From: CAWEHT01 sp963808455 | GTDB taxonomy: Bacteria > Chloroflexota > Anaerolineae > CG2-30-64-16 | Direction: 5' to 3' | Assembly (NCBI GenBank): GCA_963808455.1 | Contig: CAWEHT010000321.1 | Coordinates: 1 to 20,909 of the forward strand | Length of the DNA: 20,909 nt | Part shown: positions 7,646 through 17,584 of the stretch, in pieces | How positions within the stretch are numbered: position 1 is the stretch's first letter | Layout: each line of letters begins with the position of its first letter | Notes under the pieces: generated by a model | Told to the model about the DNA's origin: nothing | The model's input: the letters and a program-made list of their open reading frames with translations, nothing else | Databases searched by the model: none | Translations under genes and position numbers: made by a program

Positions 7646-8662
7646 TTACTTGGCACAGTCGCGATAAGCGCGGATCATCATGGGGATGACCCCCTTCAAA
7701 TCACTTACGATCCTGTAATGCGCGATCTGGAAAATGGGGGCGGCAGGGTCGTTGTTGATGGCAACGATCTTGCTGGACTGATCCATCCCGGCTCGGTGCT
7801 GAACCGTGCCGGATATGCCACAGGCGATGTACAGCCGGGGTCGCACGGTGACGCCAGTTTGCCCCACCTGGTGCTCCGAGGAGACGTAGCCGGCATCCAC
7901 CGCGGCGCGGCTGGCGCCCACCTGCCCGCCCAGCGTCTCGGCGAGGTCGTAGATCAGTTGGAAGTCCGCTTTGCTGCCTACGCCGGCTCCTCCGGCGACT
8001 ACGATGGAGGCGCTCTTCAGATCACAGCACAGCGGGAACACCTCCCGCTTCAGCACCTGCAGGTCCAGGTCACGTCCACTGAATTGAGGGGCGATCGTTT
8101 CCACTCTGCCCGTGCGCCGGGGATCCGGCAGCCCGATGCGCATGACGCCTTCCCGCACGGTGGCCAACTGCGGGTGCATATCGGGGTTTACTATGGTGGC
8201 GATGACGTTGCCACCGAAGGCAGGCCTGATTTGGAACAGCAAATCAGGGTAGACCTGGTCCCGCTTCCGGTACTCGCCGATCTGCAGGTCGGTGCAGTCG
8301 GCCGTTAGCCCAGCGCGCAGCCCGCTGGCGATGCGAGGGGCCGGATCTCGTCCGGTCGGCGTGGCGCCCAGCAGAAAGATGTACGGTCGGCGGTCCCGCG
8401 CCAGGTCAACGGCCACTCGGGCGTACGGCGACGAGCGGTATAGTGCCAACTCCGGATGATCAGCCAACAGCACCGTGTCCGCGCCGTGGTGGATCACATC
8501 TTCCGTCAGGTGAGCGATGCCATAACCAAACAGGAGCGCGCTCATGCGGCTGCCCAACCTGTCGGCCAACTCCCGGCCCTTGGAAAGCAACTCAAGGCTG
8601 ACCTCAGCCAACTCGCCAGCCTCTTGCTCTACAAAGACCCAGACGTCTCTGCTCTCATTCAT
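7646..8662 (-). CDS. etfA: Electron transfer flavoprotein alpha subunit
   Basis: FAD-binding subunit of ETF; it carries electrons from the downstream acyl-CoA dehydrogenase to the quinone pool or another acceptor. The start at ATG 8662 (MNESRDVWV) is chosen because AGAGGA sits seven bases upstream; an in-frame ATG further upstream lacks this. Length is 338 aa. The N-terminal domain spans roughly residues 1-190. The C-terminal FAD domain contains VVAGGAGVGS, SEHQVGQTGVTVRPRLYIA and GISGTVQHRAGM, the ETF-alpha signature, then IVAINNDPAAPIFQIAHY. The frame is intact. The gap to etfB is 13 bp and to the dehydrogenase 11 bp. Confidence 0.95.
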   Translation of the reverse strand: MNESRDVWVFVEQEAGELAEVSLELLSKGRELADRLGSRMSALLFGYGIAHLTEDVIHHGADTVLLADHPELALYRSSPYARVAVDLARDRRPYIFLLGATPTGRDPAPRIASGLRAGLTADCTDLQIGEYRKRDQVYPDLLFQIRPAFGGNVIATIVNPDMHPQLATVREGVMRIGLPDPRRTGRVETIAPQFSGRDLDLQVLKREVFPLCCDLKSASIVVAGGAGVGSKADFQLIYDLAETLGGQVGASRAAVDAGYVSSEHQVGQTGVTVRPRLYIACGISGTVQHRAGMDQSSKIVAINNDPAAPIFQIAHYRIVSDLKGVIPMMIRAYRDCAK

Positions 8663-8675
8663 GCGCCTGTCCTCT

Positions 8676-9566
8676 TCACATGATGTGGCCCTCAACCAGT
8701 TCCTTTACCAGCGCGGACACGCCTTCCGGCGTAGCCGGGACCTGCTTGCTCTCCTTGGTTTCCAGCACCACATAGTCAACCTTCCAGACCTTGGTGGGCG
8801 AACCCTGCAAGCCCAGATACCCTTCGTCAGCGCCGATGTCGGTCGTCGTCCAGACAGGAATCTCGAATCCCGGCGCGCCAGATAGCTGTCCAGAGCGTCA
8901 GGTGTCTCCCACTCGGGCCACCGCTTCAGCAACTCAGGGTACTCAAGTGGAGAGGCCGCCAGCTTGTAGGCCATCATCCTGCGCACCGCAGGCGGCCGGG
9001 GCGGACAGGCGGTGCTGACGACCGTCAGGAGGCAGGGCAAAGTGCACTTCACAGTCTCTTTGCCACGCGGAAAGGCCCTCTGCACGACGATCTCCCCATC
9101 TTGCAGACTCTGGATGGATTCGGCGCAGGTGATCTGCGGCAGGCCCAGCTTCTCCGCCACCTGCGGACCGACCTGGGCCGTATCGCCGTCTATAGCCTGA
9201 CGTCCGCACAGGATCAGGTCGTAGTCGCCGAGGTGTTCCACAGCGCATTTGAGCGCGTAGGAAGTGGCCAGCGTATCGGCCCCGGCGAAGGCCCGATCAG
9301 AGAGCAGTATCGCTCGATCGGCGCCCCGGTAAAGCCCCTCGCGCAGAGTCTCAGCTGCGCCACGCCGGACCCATCGTCAACACAGTCACCTGTCCGCCAT
9401 GCTGGTCTTTGATCTGCAGCGCCATTTCGAGGGCATTCAAATCCTCGGGATTGAAGATCGCCGGCAGCGCAGCGCGGTTGACCGTGCCGTCGTCTTTCAT
9501 GGCCTTGCCGCTGACGTGCGCGGTGTCCGGCACCTGTTTCACCAATACGATACAGTTGTATGGCAT
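8676..9566 (-). CDS. etfB: Electron transfer flavoprotein beta subunit, frameshifted
   Basis: AMP-binding partner of EtfA in the ETF heterodimer. The start is ATG 9566 (MPYNCIVLVKQVPDT), since GGGAG lies six bases upstream; the in-frame ATG at 9572 touches the GGGAG and is unlikely. The first frame runs to VTVLTMGP, then shifts near 9356-9366. The second frame has AAETLREGLYRGADRAILL, GDYDLILCGRQAIDGDTAQVG and LPQITCAESI, all typical of EtfB. A second shift near 8875 (after SYLARR) leads to EIPVWTTTDIGADEGYLGL and SPTKVWKVDYV, ending at 8676. The joined protein is about 296 aa, somewhat longer than the usual 255-265. Both neighbouring operon genes are intact, so the shifts are probably assembly indels. 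Confidence 0.9.
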
Positions 9567-9870
9567 GGACATCTCCCAGACTGACGTGCTCTGGATAATA
9601 ACCCTCCGGATAGGCACCCGTCGCGCCGAAAGTGGCACGCCGCGGCTATAGGGGTGTGCTGAGGGGTCCGGCGCCGGGTTCCCGGCGGCAATGGGCAGAA
9701 CTGTAGCACTCTCGGCCCGCACACCGGCCCACACGGCAAACGAGGGCGCCAAGATCGGACAGCCACCGGACGGCACCGTCCGCCCGACAGGGCTGCCGGC
9801 CGCGCCGGACAAGGCTGACTTGACAAAATATCGCACGGGCGCAGTACGGACGAGGCGAAAACTCCTTTGA
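9567..9870 (-). other. Long 5' leader of etf operon
   Basis: About 300 bases separate the predicted transcription start from the etfB start codon. The leader holds a perfect 7-bp hairpin (CGGACGG-CA-CCGTCCG, 9767-9782) and other GC-rich inverted repeats near 9670-9690. The etfB frame stays open upstream to about 9836, but that extension is low-complexity and lacks a ribosome-binding site. No known riboswitch was recognised. Confidence 0.4.
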
Positions 9871-9907
9871 CCCCGCCATTATAGCAGGAGCCGGGAGTGG
9901 GGTCAAA
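9866..9907. promoter_or_regulatory. Inverted-repeat operator spanning the etf promoter
   Basis: TTTGACCCC (9866-9874) and GGGGTCAAA (9899-9907) are perfect 9-bp inverted repeats, 33 bp centre to centre, close to three helical turns. One arm contains the -35 hexamer and the other falls at the expected transcription start. This suits a regulator that blocks or loops the promoter. No regulator gene is identified nearby. Confidence 0.5.
9878..9906 (-). promoter_or_regulatory. Extended -10 sigma70-type promoter for etf operon
   Basis: Minus strand: TTGACC (-35, 9906-9901), exactly 17 bp, then TATAAT (-10, 9883-9878) with an upstream TGC giving an extended -10. Match is 5 of 6 to the -35 consensus and 6 of 6 to the -10. 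It lies about 50 bp beyond the mcrC stop and reads toward etfB, so it separates the defence island from the redox operon. Confidence 0.8.
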
Positions 9908-9957
9908 AGCAACTGTTCTGTGTCTTCTACAGACGCGGCTTCGATGTCTCCCCTTGG

Positions 9958-11278
9958 TCAGCCCCGTTCCCCGAACGCCATCCAGCGGGCCGTGGCGCGG
10001 CAGCGGCGCTCGCGCTGGACGCCCGAACCCGGCGCGACGAGCGCCCCCAGGGCGCCCATGTCGATTGGGCGGAGGATGACCTGGCCGCGGCCGGTCCCGT
10101 AGAGCGGATCGCTTACCTGAATACAGGCTTCCTTCGCCAGGGCCTCCATCGACGGGTACAGGATGGCCGCGGTGCCGCCCGAGTCGCGGCTCATGGCGTA
10201 GATGACCAGCTGGTAGAGCGTCTCTCGCGGCAGCGCCTCGGCCCACAGGTCGCGGTACTTGGTGTCCAGCATGGCGGCGATTTTGCCGTCGCGCAGCACG
10301 ACGAAGTCGGGGCGGGGTTCCGGCGCCCTCCGCCGCAGCGGGTTGCGCTCAGGGTCGTAAGCGAGCATGCCCCTGAGCCGGTGCTCGTCTTGCACCGTGC
10401 AGCCCTCCAGGTGCTCGTGCAAGAAGCGAGATACCAGGGCCTGAAAGAAGCGGTTCATGTCAAACAGAAAGCCCGGCAGCCGGGTCGCAGCGCTGCCGGA
10501 GCCGAGGCTGACCCCGGTCCCCTCCAGCAGCATCCCGATGAGGGTCAGCGCGGGCCCATAGGCGGCCGTCAGGCGGTCTGTCACCCGGCGCAGGCGCTGC
10601 AGGGCGTGGGTATCAAGCGCAATGGGCGAGACGTGCTCGTCCATGAGGCTTGCCAGCCGGCGGAGGCACACGCGGCAGGGCCTGGTCGCCTGTGAGACGC
10701 GCTCCGAGACCAAGCCCTCCGAGCAGGATCCGGTTGACGAGTGTGTCCTCCAGCCGAGGATGGTGGCTGCACGGCAGCGACGCCTGGGCCAGGCCGGCCT
10801 GGGCGGCCAATCTGCCGAAGTCGATCCGCCCGCGCGGGCTTGCCAGGTTCTCCTCTCGTTGCACATAACGGCGGGTCAGCCCTCTCGCCAACAATTCCTC
10901 AGCCTCCACGGCCAGCTGGTGGATGAGCAGGTCCTGAAAAGCCGAAGATGCGCTCGCGTATTCGAGGTCGGAGTACAGCCGCAACTGCCGCAGGCCATAG
11001 GCGTAGCGCAGGAGGTTCAAGAGGGGCAGCCCCTGGAGCTTGGGCTGGACCGTGATGCAGAGATCGCCCAGGCTGACTCTCCCCACCCAGGACGAGCTCC
11101 GCACGGATAGGCCCTTTGCCAGCTCGAGGACTTCCAGCATCTCCAGGCGACCGAGCTCGACGGCCAGCCCGCGCGCCGATTCGTCCCAGAGCGCCAGGCC
11201 GGCCAGGCTCTCGTGGGTGGTGGGCGAGCAGAAAGCCCACTCGGGCAGCTCCAGCGGCACGGTCTCCATGGCGATCAT
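9958..11278 (-). CDS. mcrC: McrC-family nuclease subunit, one frameshift
   Basis: Endonuclease subunit of McrBC-type modification-dependent (type IV) restriction; it docks on the McrB ring, stimulates NTP hydrolysis and cuts DNA. The start is ATG 11278, overlapping the mcrB stop as ATGA. The N-terminal part has VGRVSLGDLCITVQPK and LLNLLRYAYGL, then RREENLASPRGRI-like sequence (QREENLASPRGRIDF), typical of McrC. A shift near 10670-10690 leads to the second frame. There, GFLFDMNRFFQALVSRFL precedes the PD-(D/E)XK nuclease core: PRPDFVVLRDGK, then AAMLDTKYRDL, with Asp and D-x-K catalytic residues. YQLVIYAMS follows, and the gene ends at 9958. The joined length is about 439 aa, in range for longer McrC proteins. 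Confidence 0.9.
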
Positions 11279-13588
11279 GCCGCCGGCTCGGGCGGTGTGG
11301 CATCGCTGCCGTCGTCGGCGCTGTCTTCCTCGACGCCGTGCTCAGGCGTTTGCGTATCCGCCGCCACGGCACCCGCCGTGGTGGAAATCTCCGGGTCTAC
11401 GGCAAGCAGCGCCTGGATCAGTTCGTCGCGCCTTTCCGGCTCGAACAATTCGTGGCGCACGCGCTGGCCCGCGACGTCCACCAGCCCCTTGCCAAGGATC
11501 TTGCCCAGGGCCTCATAGTCTTCGTAGCAGTATTCCTCAAGCAGCGGCAGGATATCGTCCTGGACGATCCGGGCAAAACGGCTGAAGTCACTCACAGGGC
11601 GGCCGGCCTCGAGAAGGGTCCGCGTGCCCTACCTGGAGGTTGCGGGCATCCCGGCCGATATGTTCGCAGATGTTGCGATTGAGGGCATCCAGCCAGGGGC
11701 CGAGAGGCACACCGCCCGGAGCGGCCCCGCCGAGCACGCTGCTGTCCGGCATGAGCTCGACGAAGCCAAAGCGCCGGCGCAAAGCGGTATCCAGCAGCGC
11801 GATGGACCGGTCGGCCGTGTTCATCGTTGCGATCACAAAGACGTTGTCGGGCACGGCGAACGGCGTGCCCGAGAGAGGCAGCAAGATCGGGCGATTGCGC
11901 TTGTCCTTTTCGAGGACGGTGAGCAACTCCCCGAATATGCGGGGGATGTCACCCCGGTTGATCTCGTCGATCACGAGATAGAACTGGCACTCGGGTTGCA
12001 GCCGCGCATCCTGGCACAGCCGCTTGAAGATGCCGTCCCGCCGCTCGAAGGCGAGCTGGCCGTCGAGGGCAAGCGGCCGGTAGCCTTCCAGGAAATCCTC
12101 ATAGCCGTAGGCCGGGTGGAAGGAACACGTCCTCACGATGCCGGAGGCCGCTCCCTGGTCACCCGTGATCGCTGCCTGCTGCTCCGCTGAAAGGCCGGCG
12201 AACGGCGAGCCGAACGCCGCATGCGCTGCCAGATCGCGGGCGGCCAGGAGCGCCCAATAGGTCTTCCCGGTGCCGGGCGGGCCGTAGAGGATCACCTGGC
12301 GCTTGCGTTCGAGCACCGATTGGATGCGCCCTGGGATGCCGGTAAGTTGGAGTGCCGGGGCAGGCTTCTTGCCGGCTTCGGAGGGTATGATCATCCGCTG
12401 GTTACACAGGCGGCGCTCGGTCTCGATCAAATTCTCGTCAGCCTTGAGTTGGCGGAAGGTGGAACGCAGGGCCTCTGCCTGGGGCAATTTCCACTCTTCG
12501 AGCGAGAGCCATGCCACCCGCCTGCGGTGCGGGAAATCACTGGAGGCGTCATAGGCATAGGGGCCGGTTATCTTGCCGATGCCCAGGACCGCCGCGCCAT
12601 CCGAAGCCAGCACGTATTCCCCCTCGGGAACCGTCACGAAGTTGAAAACCTCCTGCGTTTCGACTCCCACGTACTGTGGGATGCTCGGATACTGTGCCGC
12701 CATGAGTGAGCGCACCGCCTCCTTGCCGGCCCTGTTATCCTCGATTTGGGAAAGGTCACCGATATTGGGCCAGCCGACAGCCACAAGGTCACCGTCCCGC
12801 ATGAGTGCCCACCGGTTTCTCGGATGCTTTCCGTCGCTGCTCGTGCCGATACGCCAGTACCGATGCGGTGAGCCATTGCGATGGACCAGGACGGAGGTCA
12901 GATGGTTCATGGGCATGTCCAGATCGCGGGCAATTGCCACATAGCGCCCGGCCGCGATGTAGCGTCCCTTGCCCGCCGGCGGCAACTGGAGCAACTTTAT
13001 GAGGTGATAGCGCTGGTAGTCGGGATTGTGGAAGTCATCCAGTTTGGCCGGGCAAATCAAATGGAAGTACTTGTGCACCCAGGCCGCATCGTCCTCGGGG
13101 AGCAGAAGGCGTTCCATGTCCGTTTGGAGCGCGAACATAGGTTGCATCGTCGGGGTTGGGCGGAATCTTGTCCAGCAATTGGACGCCTGCCACCAGGCGG
13201 TCACGATGCCGGCGCGCAACGGCGATAGCCTCGTCAATCTCTATGCGGCGCTGGTTGGCGATGGAACCGACTATCCATTCACCGGTCTCCTTGCGTCGAT
13301 AGATGCCGAACTTGAGAGCGCTGCCGCCGGCGATGTTTCCGAAGGCCACGGAGGGAAACTCGTCGTCGTTCTTGAACTCGAGCCAATAGACCAGGCTATC
13401 CCGGCTTCCGTTTTCATGCATGGTCGTGAGCAGGGCCTCACCGTCCAAGCCGCGCAGCCTCTCGGGACCAAAGCGATCCCGAAAAGCCTTGTAGAAGGCG
13501 TCCAGCTTGCTCTTGGGCCACAACTTGCCTTCGGACAGCTCTGCGAGTGGAGTTTTCTGAGCTCTTCGCCTAACGTTCGGTCAAGCAT
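11275..13588 (-). CDS. mcrB: McrB-family AAA+ GTPase, three frameshifts
   Basis: Motor and DNA-recognition subunit of McrBC restriction. The probable start is ATG 13588 (MLDRTLGEEL). A missing A in an A-run near 13553 would join it to KTPLAELSEGKLWPKSKL. The N-terminal region has SLVYWLEFKND and GGSALKFGIYRRKETG. After a shift near 13131-13140 come HNPDYQRYHLIKLLQLPP and a stretch resembling EVE/PUA-like modified-base readers (YWRIGTSSDG, WALMRDGDLVAVGW). The AAA+ core has Walker A GPPGTGKT, Walker B YLVIDEINRGDIPRIFGELL, MNTADRS and LDTALRRRF, the last two being McrB hallmarks. A third shift near 11608-11616 leads to the helical C-terminus ending at 11275. Joined length is about 771 aa. No stop occurs inside the joined frame, so the shifts are probably indel errors. 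Confidence 0.9.
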
Positions 13589-13631
13589 AGTCTTGTGCCT
13601 TTCGCAGCACGGGTGGGTGCCGCCATGCCGG

Positions 13632-13778
13632 TCATGCCTTCGCAGACGCGCCAAGATAGTCGGTTACGCTGAGGAAGGGCTCGGCTTCCATTCGAATGTC
13701 GCTGGGAGCCAGGAATTCGAGATAGCCCCCAAGTTGCACATGGCGCCTGTCCAGCCCATTAGGCCAATTTTGGGCCAT
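13632..13778 (-). CDS. 48-aa hypothetical ORF upstream of mcrB
   Basis: ATG 13778 with GAGGT nine bases upstream; it stops at 13632, 43 bp before the mcrB start. The sequence has GGYLEFLAPSDIR followed by EPFLSVTDYLGAS. The first part recalls the N-terminus of DUF433-type antitoxin proteins (YLEFLxPDDIRI), but the DUF433 core is absent. It could be a truncated antitoxin gene, a small leader or regulator of mcrBC, or chance. The resemblance is from memory and weak. Confidence 0.35.
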   Translation of the reverse strand: MAQNWPNGLDRRHVQLGGYLEFLAPSDIRMEAEPFLSVTDYLGASAKA

Positions 13779-14151
13779 CTCGCTCGCACCTCATTATGTC
13801 ATCCGATCCGTCCGGGGAGCGCGGCCTCCCCGCGGGGGCCGGTTGGCGGCCCGCAAACGGTTCCTGCTACACACGCCCGTGTCAGCGCGCCTGTCGAGCG
13901 GCCGTTGCCGTGACCACGGTGCTCTTGCCACTGGCAGCCACGGACCGCGCGGTGGGCCACGCCTTTGCCCCGCGCCGTCAGGCCGGTTTGGCGGCGAAAA
14001 TCCGGCAGCCAGCTATGGAACCCGAGGCCAGCACGCCGCTGGCACTTTGATCAAGCCGACCCGTCGCAAGCAGACGCTTGTCTTCGCCTTCCGGATCGCC
14101 TAACGGTGGACCAATGCCTGTCTCGCCCGCAGTTCTCCACAGGGGCGCCTC
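13779..14151. other. Gene-free spacer in defence island
   Basis: About 370 bp with no convincing coding frame on either strand. It contains a GC-rich inverted patch near 13818-13840. The 10-mer TCGCCTAACG at 14096-14105 also occurs at 13566-13575. I see no RNA gene or promoter here. Confidence 0.5.
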
Positions 14152-14694
14152 CTACCGTGTCGCCAAGCGCCAGAGGTCCGGCACCGTGGACGCACCCCAG
14201 TCGCTTATGATCCCCCAGGCATTGGATGCAATCGCCACCTCGCGTTGACCCAGTGCAAGGTGCTCGTGGACGAAGACATTCCTCAATCCCCTGATCGTGT
14301 GCATCATGTTCGCTTGGTGGCGCGGAAGGTCGCCTTCCTCCGCAAGGGCGGAGATGAGTCCGGCAAGGGAGTTGGGCGGCTGCGTCGAACGCAAGGAAGC
14401 CAAGTAACGCTTCAAGAAGAAGTCAAGTTGGTTCTGGCAGCGTTCGATTGGGAAGTCTTCAAGAACTATCTCAGGCGAGACGCAATAGGAGCTTACCAGC
14501 AGGGGACGGTTGCTTTCGTGGAAATCGCAGACCCCCTGCTGCCGAAGGATCAGGTCGCGACCCTTTAACTTCTCGGCGATCTGTCGAACTTGCTGGCGAG
14601 GCTTGACGCCACTGAGCTCAGACAGATGGTCGTCGCAAGAAGCCTTCGGTGAGATGAACTCCAGGCACTCTAGGATTTTGTCGAGATTGGTCAC
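14152..14694 (-). CDS. Putative winged-helix plus HEPN-like protein
   Basis: 180 aa, GTG start at 14694 with AGGAAAGG upstream. No exact family recognised. Residues 1-55 (ILECLEFISPKAS, DHLSELSGVKPRQQVRQIAE, LKGRDLILRQQG) read like a winged helix. The C-terminal half is helical and holds R138-N-V-F-V-H143, an RNxxxH match to the HEPN active-site pattern Rx4-6H, in HTIRGLRNVFVHEHLAL. HEPN proteins often act as RNases in toxin-antitoxin and abortive-infection systems, but many HEPN-like domains in DUF4145-type proteins are not nucleases. It lies between an SMC-like ATPase gene (405 bp upstream) and mcrBC, in the same direction. The frame is intact. The HEPN call is inferred from the motif and context. 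Confidence 0.7.
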   Translation of the reverse strand: MTNLDKILECLEFISPKASCDDHLSELSGVKPRQQVRQIAEKLKGRDLILRQQGVCDFHESNRPLLVSSYCVSPEIVLEDFPIERCQNQLDFFLKRYLASLRSTQPPNSLAGLISALAEEGDLPRHQANMMHTIRGLRNVFVHEHLALGQREVAIASNAWGIISDWGASTVPDLWRLATR

Positions 14695-15099
14695 GCCCCG
14701 TCACCTTTCCTGGCATGCACTCTTTTCGGGATCCCCGGCACTGGCGACAGTGCCTCCGCCAGCATTGGTCGGACGCCCGCGGTTCACCCAACGTCGCCGG
14801 ATTGGGCGGTGTCCCACGCGATGGACCCCCACCAACTTGCCTTCGCCGTCCCGAGGCGTTAAGCTGATCCGCCCGTTGGGATCGCGCTACCCATACCACG
14901 GCCAAAGCGGTTCCTGGCCCTCGGAGGCGGTAACGGCGCGTGCCTCTCGCATCGCGCGCCTCGGGCCCCGAGGCGGCAGGGCAGGGCGGCCGGTCGCAGG
15001 CGCCCACTCGACGTCTGGTGCGCCGGCCGCTGTGCCGCCTTGCTTAGGCCACCTTGGTCGTTCGATGCGACCGGCGACCTGGCAAGCGGATCCCGCGGC
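14695..15099. other. Gene-free spacer with a hairpin
   Basis: About 400 bp between the SMC-like gene and the HEPN-like gene without a supported coding frame. CGCCTCGGG-C-CCCGAGGCG at 14957-14975 is a perfect 9-bp inverted repeat about 125 bp after the SMC stop. It may end that transcript, although no T-run follows. A smaller hairpin CACTGGCGACAGTG lies near 14740-14753. Confidence 0.45.
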
Positions 15100-17584
15100 T
15101 CATTTCTCCACCAATCTGGCTAGCTCGTGCGCCCATGAATGGTACCGCCCGAGTCTCTCGCGGCTAGGGGTGTACTGCTCACCGGCGTGGTGGGCGTCGT
15201 GGGTAGTGACGAATGTCTCTGTGATGCGGTCAACCAAACCGGCCTCGACTCCGCATTCGACTAGCATCTTCCTGACCTGCGCCGAGTTTAGGGAATGAGC
15301 GCTCTTGCGCGCCTTTGCCTTCTGAAAGTACAGCTCTGATGCGAGATCGGCAACGACGATACGAATCTCTTCCTCCGCCTGCTGGAGCCGGGCGCAGCCA
15401 GCCGTCACGTCTTTGGCGACCGCGTCCACGGTCCTGAGGCGCTCGGCCCATGCTGCCCAAGGCACCTCCTGGATAAAGGGCCCAGCTTCGGTATATCCAG
15501 AGAATTCGTAGTACCAGCCGTCTAGGGAGCGGCAACCATTTCTCACCATTTCCACCCACGGTTTGTTGTGGGACATGAGGATGACCTGCTTGCCCTCCTC
15601 AATCAACTTCCCAAGCACCTCGATGAACTGTGTCTCATGCTCCAGGTCCCAGGACTGGATTGGGTCGTCTATGAGAAGGAAGCCAAAGCAGGAGTCGCCG
15701 CTGACGTTCGTGGCGATGCTAACGCACAGCCCCAGCGCGTTCAGTTTTGACTCGCTCAGTGATGACACGGCGCTTACCAGGTCCCGCGTATAGGATCTGG
15801 CCTTGACTTGAACGCGGCGCGCTTTGAGCTCGCCTTTCGCAGTTCGCTCGATGTCGAAGCCGCCAAAATGCACATCCGGGTCACCTGTTGTCCGAATCCT
15901 TCCGTACCATTTCATTACCTCGGCGCTCAGATCGTCGGATATCGCATCGAGCATTTCATGCGCCGAGAATTGGTCCACCTGCTTGCGGAGTGCCTTGAGG
16001 CTGTCCAAGATCTCGTCGATCCGGACCTTGCGCTCTATGTCCTTGCGCCTCTCTAAGAGCTCGATCAGAACGCTGAGATCTTCGGTGCCAGCGATCTTGT
16101 CCAATTCGTGGTGGAGGATCTGATCCGCGTCGGCTACCCGCGCGCTCAGGGCGTCAACGGTCTCCTCGCAAGTCCGAGCGAGTCCGACATATGCGCTTAG
16201 CTCGACGCAAAAGCGCTGCCACACATCAGATCGCTCCTGGCAGGCCGCGACGGATTGCTCTACCTCTTTGAGGGCTCGGCCGACCGAGTCGAGGGCCCGC
16301 TCCAGTTCGCCTCGCATGTATTGGAGCTGTGCTATCGCAGAGTCCACCGCCTGGTAATGGGTCGCGTTGTCAGGGAGGAGAATTTTAGCCAGCGCCGGTA
16401 GCCGGGGCGCAACTGCCAGCAAAGGCTGCAGGGCTGCCGCGTGCCGCTGTTGGTACGCCGCGAGACGGGCCCTGACCTGTTGCATCGCGGCGCGGCAAAT
16501 CGTCGCGCTGCTTGGCCAGCTTGCCGTGTCGCGAGGCCTCTGCCGCGAGCTCAAATCTCTGGGAGAGGATACGGAGCCCCACGTCTGGCGTGATTGGGCG
16601 GCCACAGAACGGGCAGCTCCCCGGAGTTACCTCTAGGAGGGAAGCACCTGCCTCCATGAAGCTGGCGCGCTTGAGAACCAGGTCAACGGTTGCAAGGGCA
16701 ATGAGGCTAAGGTATCGCTCGAGGGCGGTGTCGCTCGCCTCGGCCAGCAGCGCCTCTGCGTCGCGGGTGTTTTGTGCCTGCTCTGCGTCCGAGCGGCGCG
16801 GGAGGCTGAGCCGGCCTTCGAACACCTGGCCCACAGCGTCCTCGCGCATTCTCAGTAGGCGGGGCAAGACGTGCTCTTCACCGACATCTGCCGGCAACCT
16901 CCGGTGGCACTCGGCTCCGATCGCCTCGTAAGTTTGGGTAAGCCCTGGCGACCCCTTCTTGAGGTTCTTGCCCACCGCAGCCAGGGCAGGTCTCGCGGCG
17001 AGCCGAGATTCCAGGTCATTGACGCTCTTGCGTAACGCGGCCACGTCCGCCGGGATGTGCGCCTCTGGCTTGGTGCACAGCGAGACAACATTCCGCTGAA
17101 TCTCATCGAGATCCTCCAAGCCGAGTAGGCGGGCAAAACCGCGGAATCGCTCGTCGGGGCTGACAAGCAGCAGGTATTTCAGTGCGTGCTGGAGAATGAA
17201 CGGCCTGGGAGCACGAGAGAGCTGGGACGCGATGGGCCACTCCTCCACACCCACGCCGTTGACGAACCGACTAATGCCGTCATCCTGGTTCATTTCGCCT
17301 CGGTACTCGAACTCAGCGTCGCCGTCCGCGAAGCGGGCGACGACAGTTGGCGCCATGGAGGGGTCGAGGTGACAGTTGCGATACGACCCCTTGTACTCCT
17401 CCTTGGAGTCGGCTTTCTCCACCCGCGACGTAGCTCCGTAGAGCAGCCACTCGAGGGCCTCAGAGATGCTGGTCTTTCCGTAGCTATTTGGCGCGTAGAT
17501 CACCGTAAGTCGCCGGTTGAAAAGGAGCTTCTGTTCATCATTGAAGCCTCTGAATCCATGAATGGTCAGACTCTTAATCTTCAT
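15100..17584 (-). CDS. Rad50/SMC-like zinc-hook ATPase, one frameshift
   Basis: ABC-type ATPase of the RecF/RecN/SMC class, probably a defence or DNA-end sensor. The start is ATG 17584 (MKIKSLTIHGFRGF), with AGGAGA nine bases upstream; the TTG two codons earlier is unlikely. The N-terminus has Walker A APNSYGKTS near residue 33. A CPFCGRP zinc-hook-like CxxC lies near residue 326, followed by coiled-coil sequence. After a shift near 16488-16510 the second frame continues the coiled coil. It ends with a signature region (SLSESKLNALGLCVSIA), Walker B FGFLLIDDPIQSWD and the H-loop VILMSHN. The joined length is about 827 aa. It overlaps the 60-aa gene upstream by 11 bp, so translation is probably coupled. 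It resembles the ATPases of ABC-3C, Lamassu or DndD type, but I cannot place it in one of them. Confidence 0.85.

Noticed and set aside
9567..9836. In-frame N-terminal extension of etfB
   Set aside because: The frame is open, but the added residues are low-complexity and unlike EtfB. The well-placed GGGAG supports the start at 9566.
9567..9870. Known riboswitch in the etf leader
   Set aside because: I could not match any known riboswitch core; the hairpins alone are not enough.
13566..14105. Integron-cassette-like boundaries (TCGCCTAACG at both ends, TCAAGCCGAC near 14050)
   Set aside because: The motifs recall attC fragments, but no paired GTTRRRY/RYYYAAC sites with a foldable arm are present, there is no integrase, and one copy lies inside the mcrB coding start.
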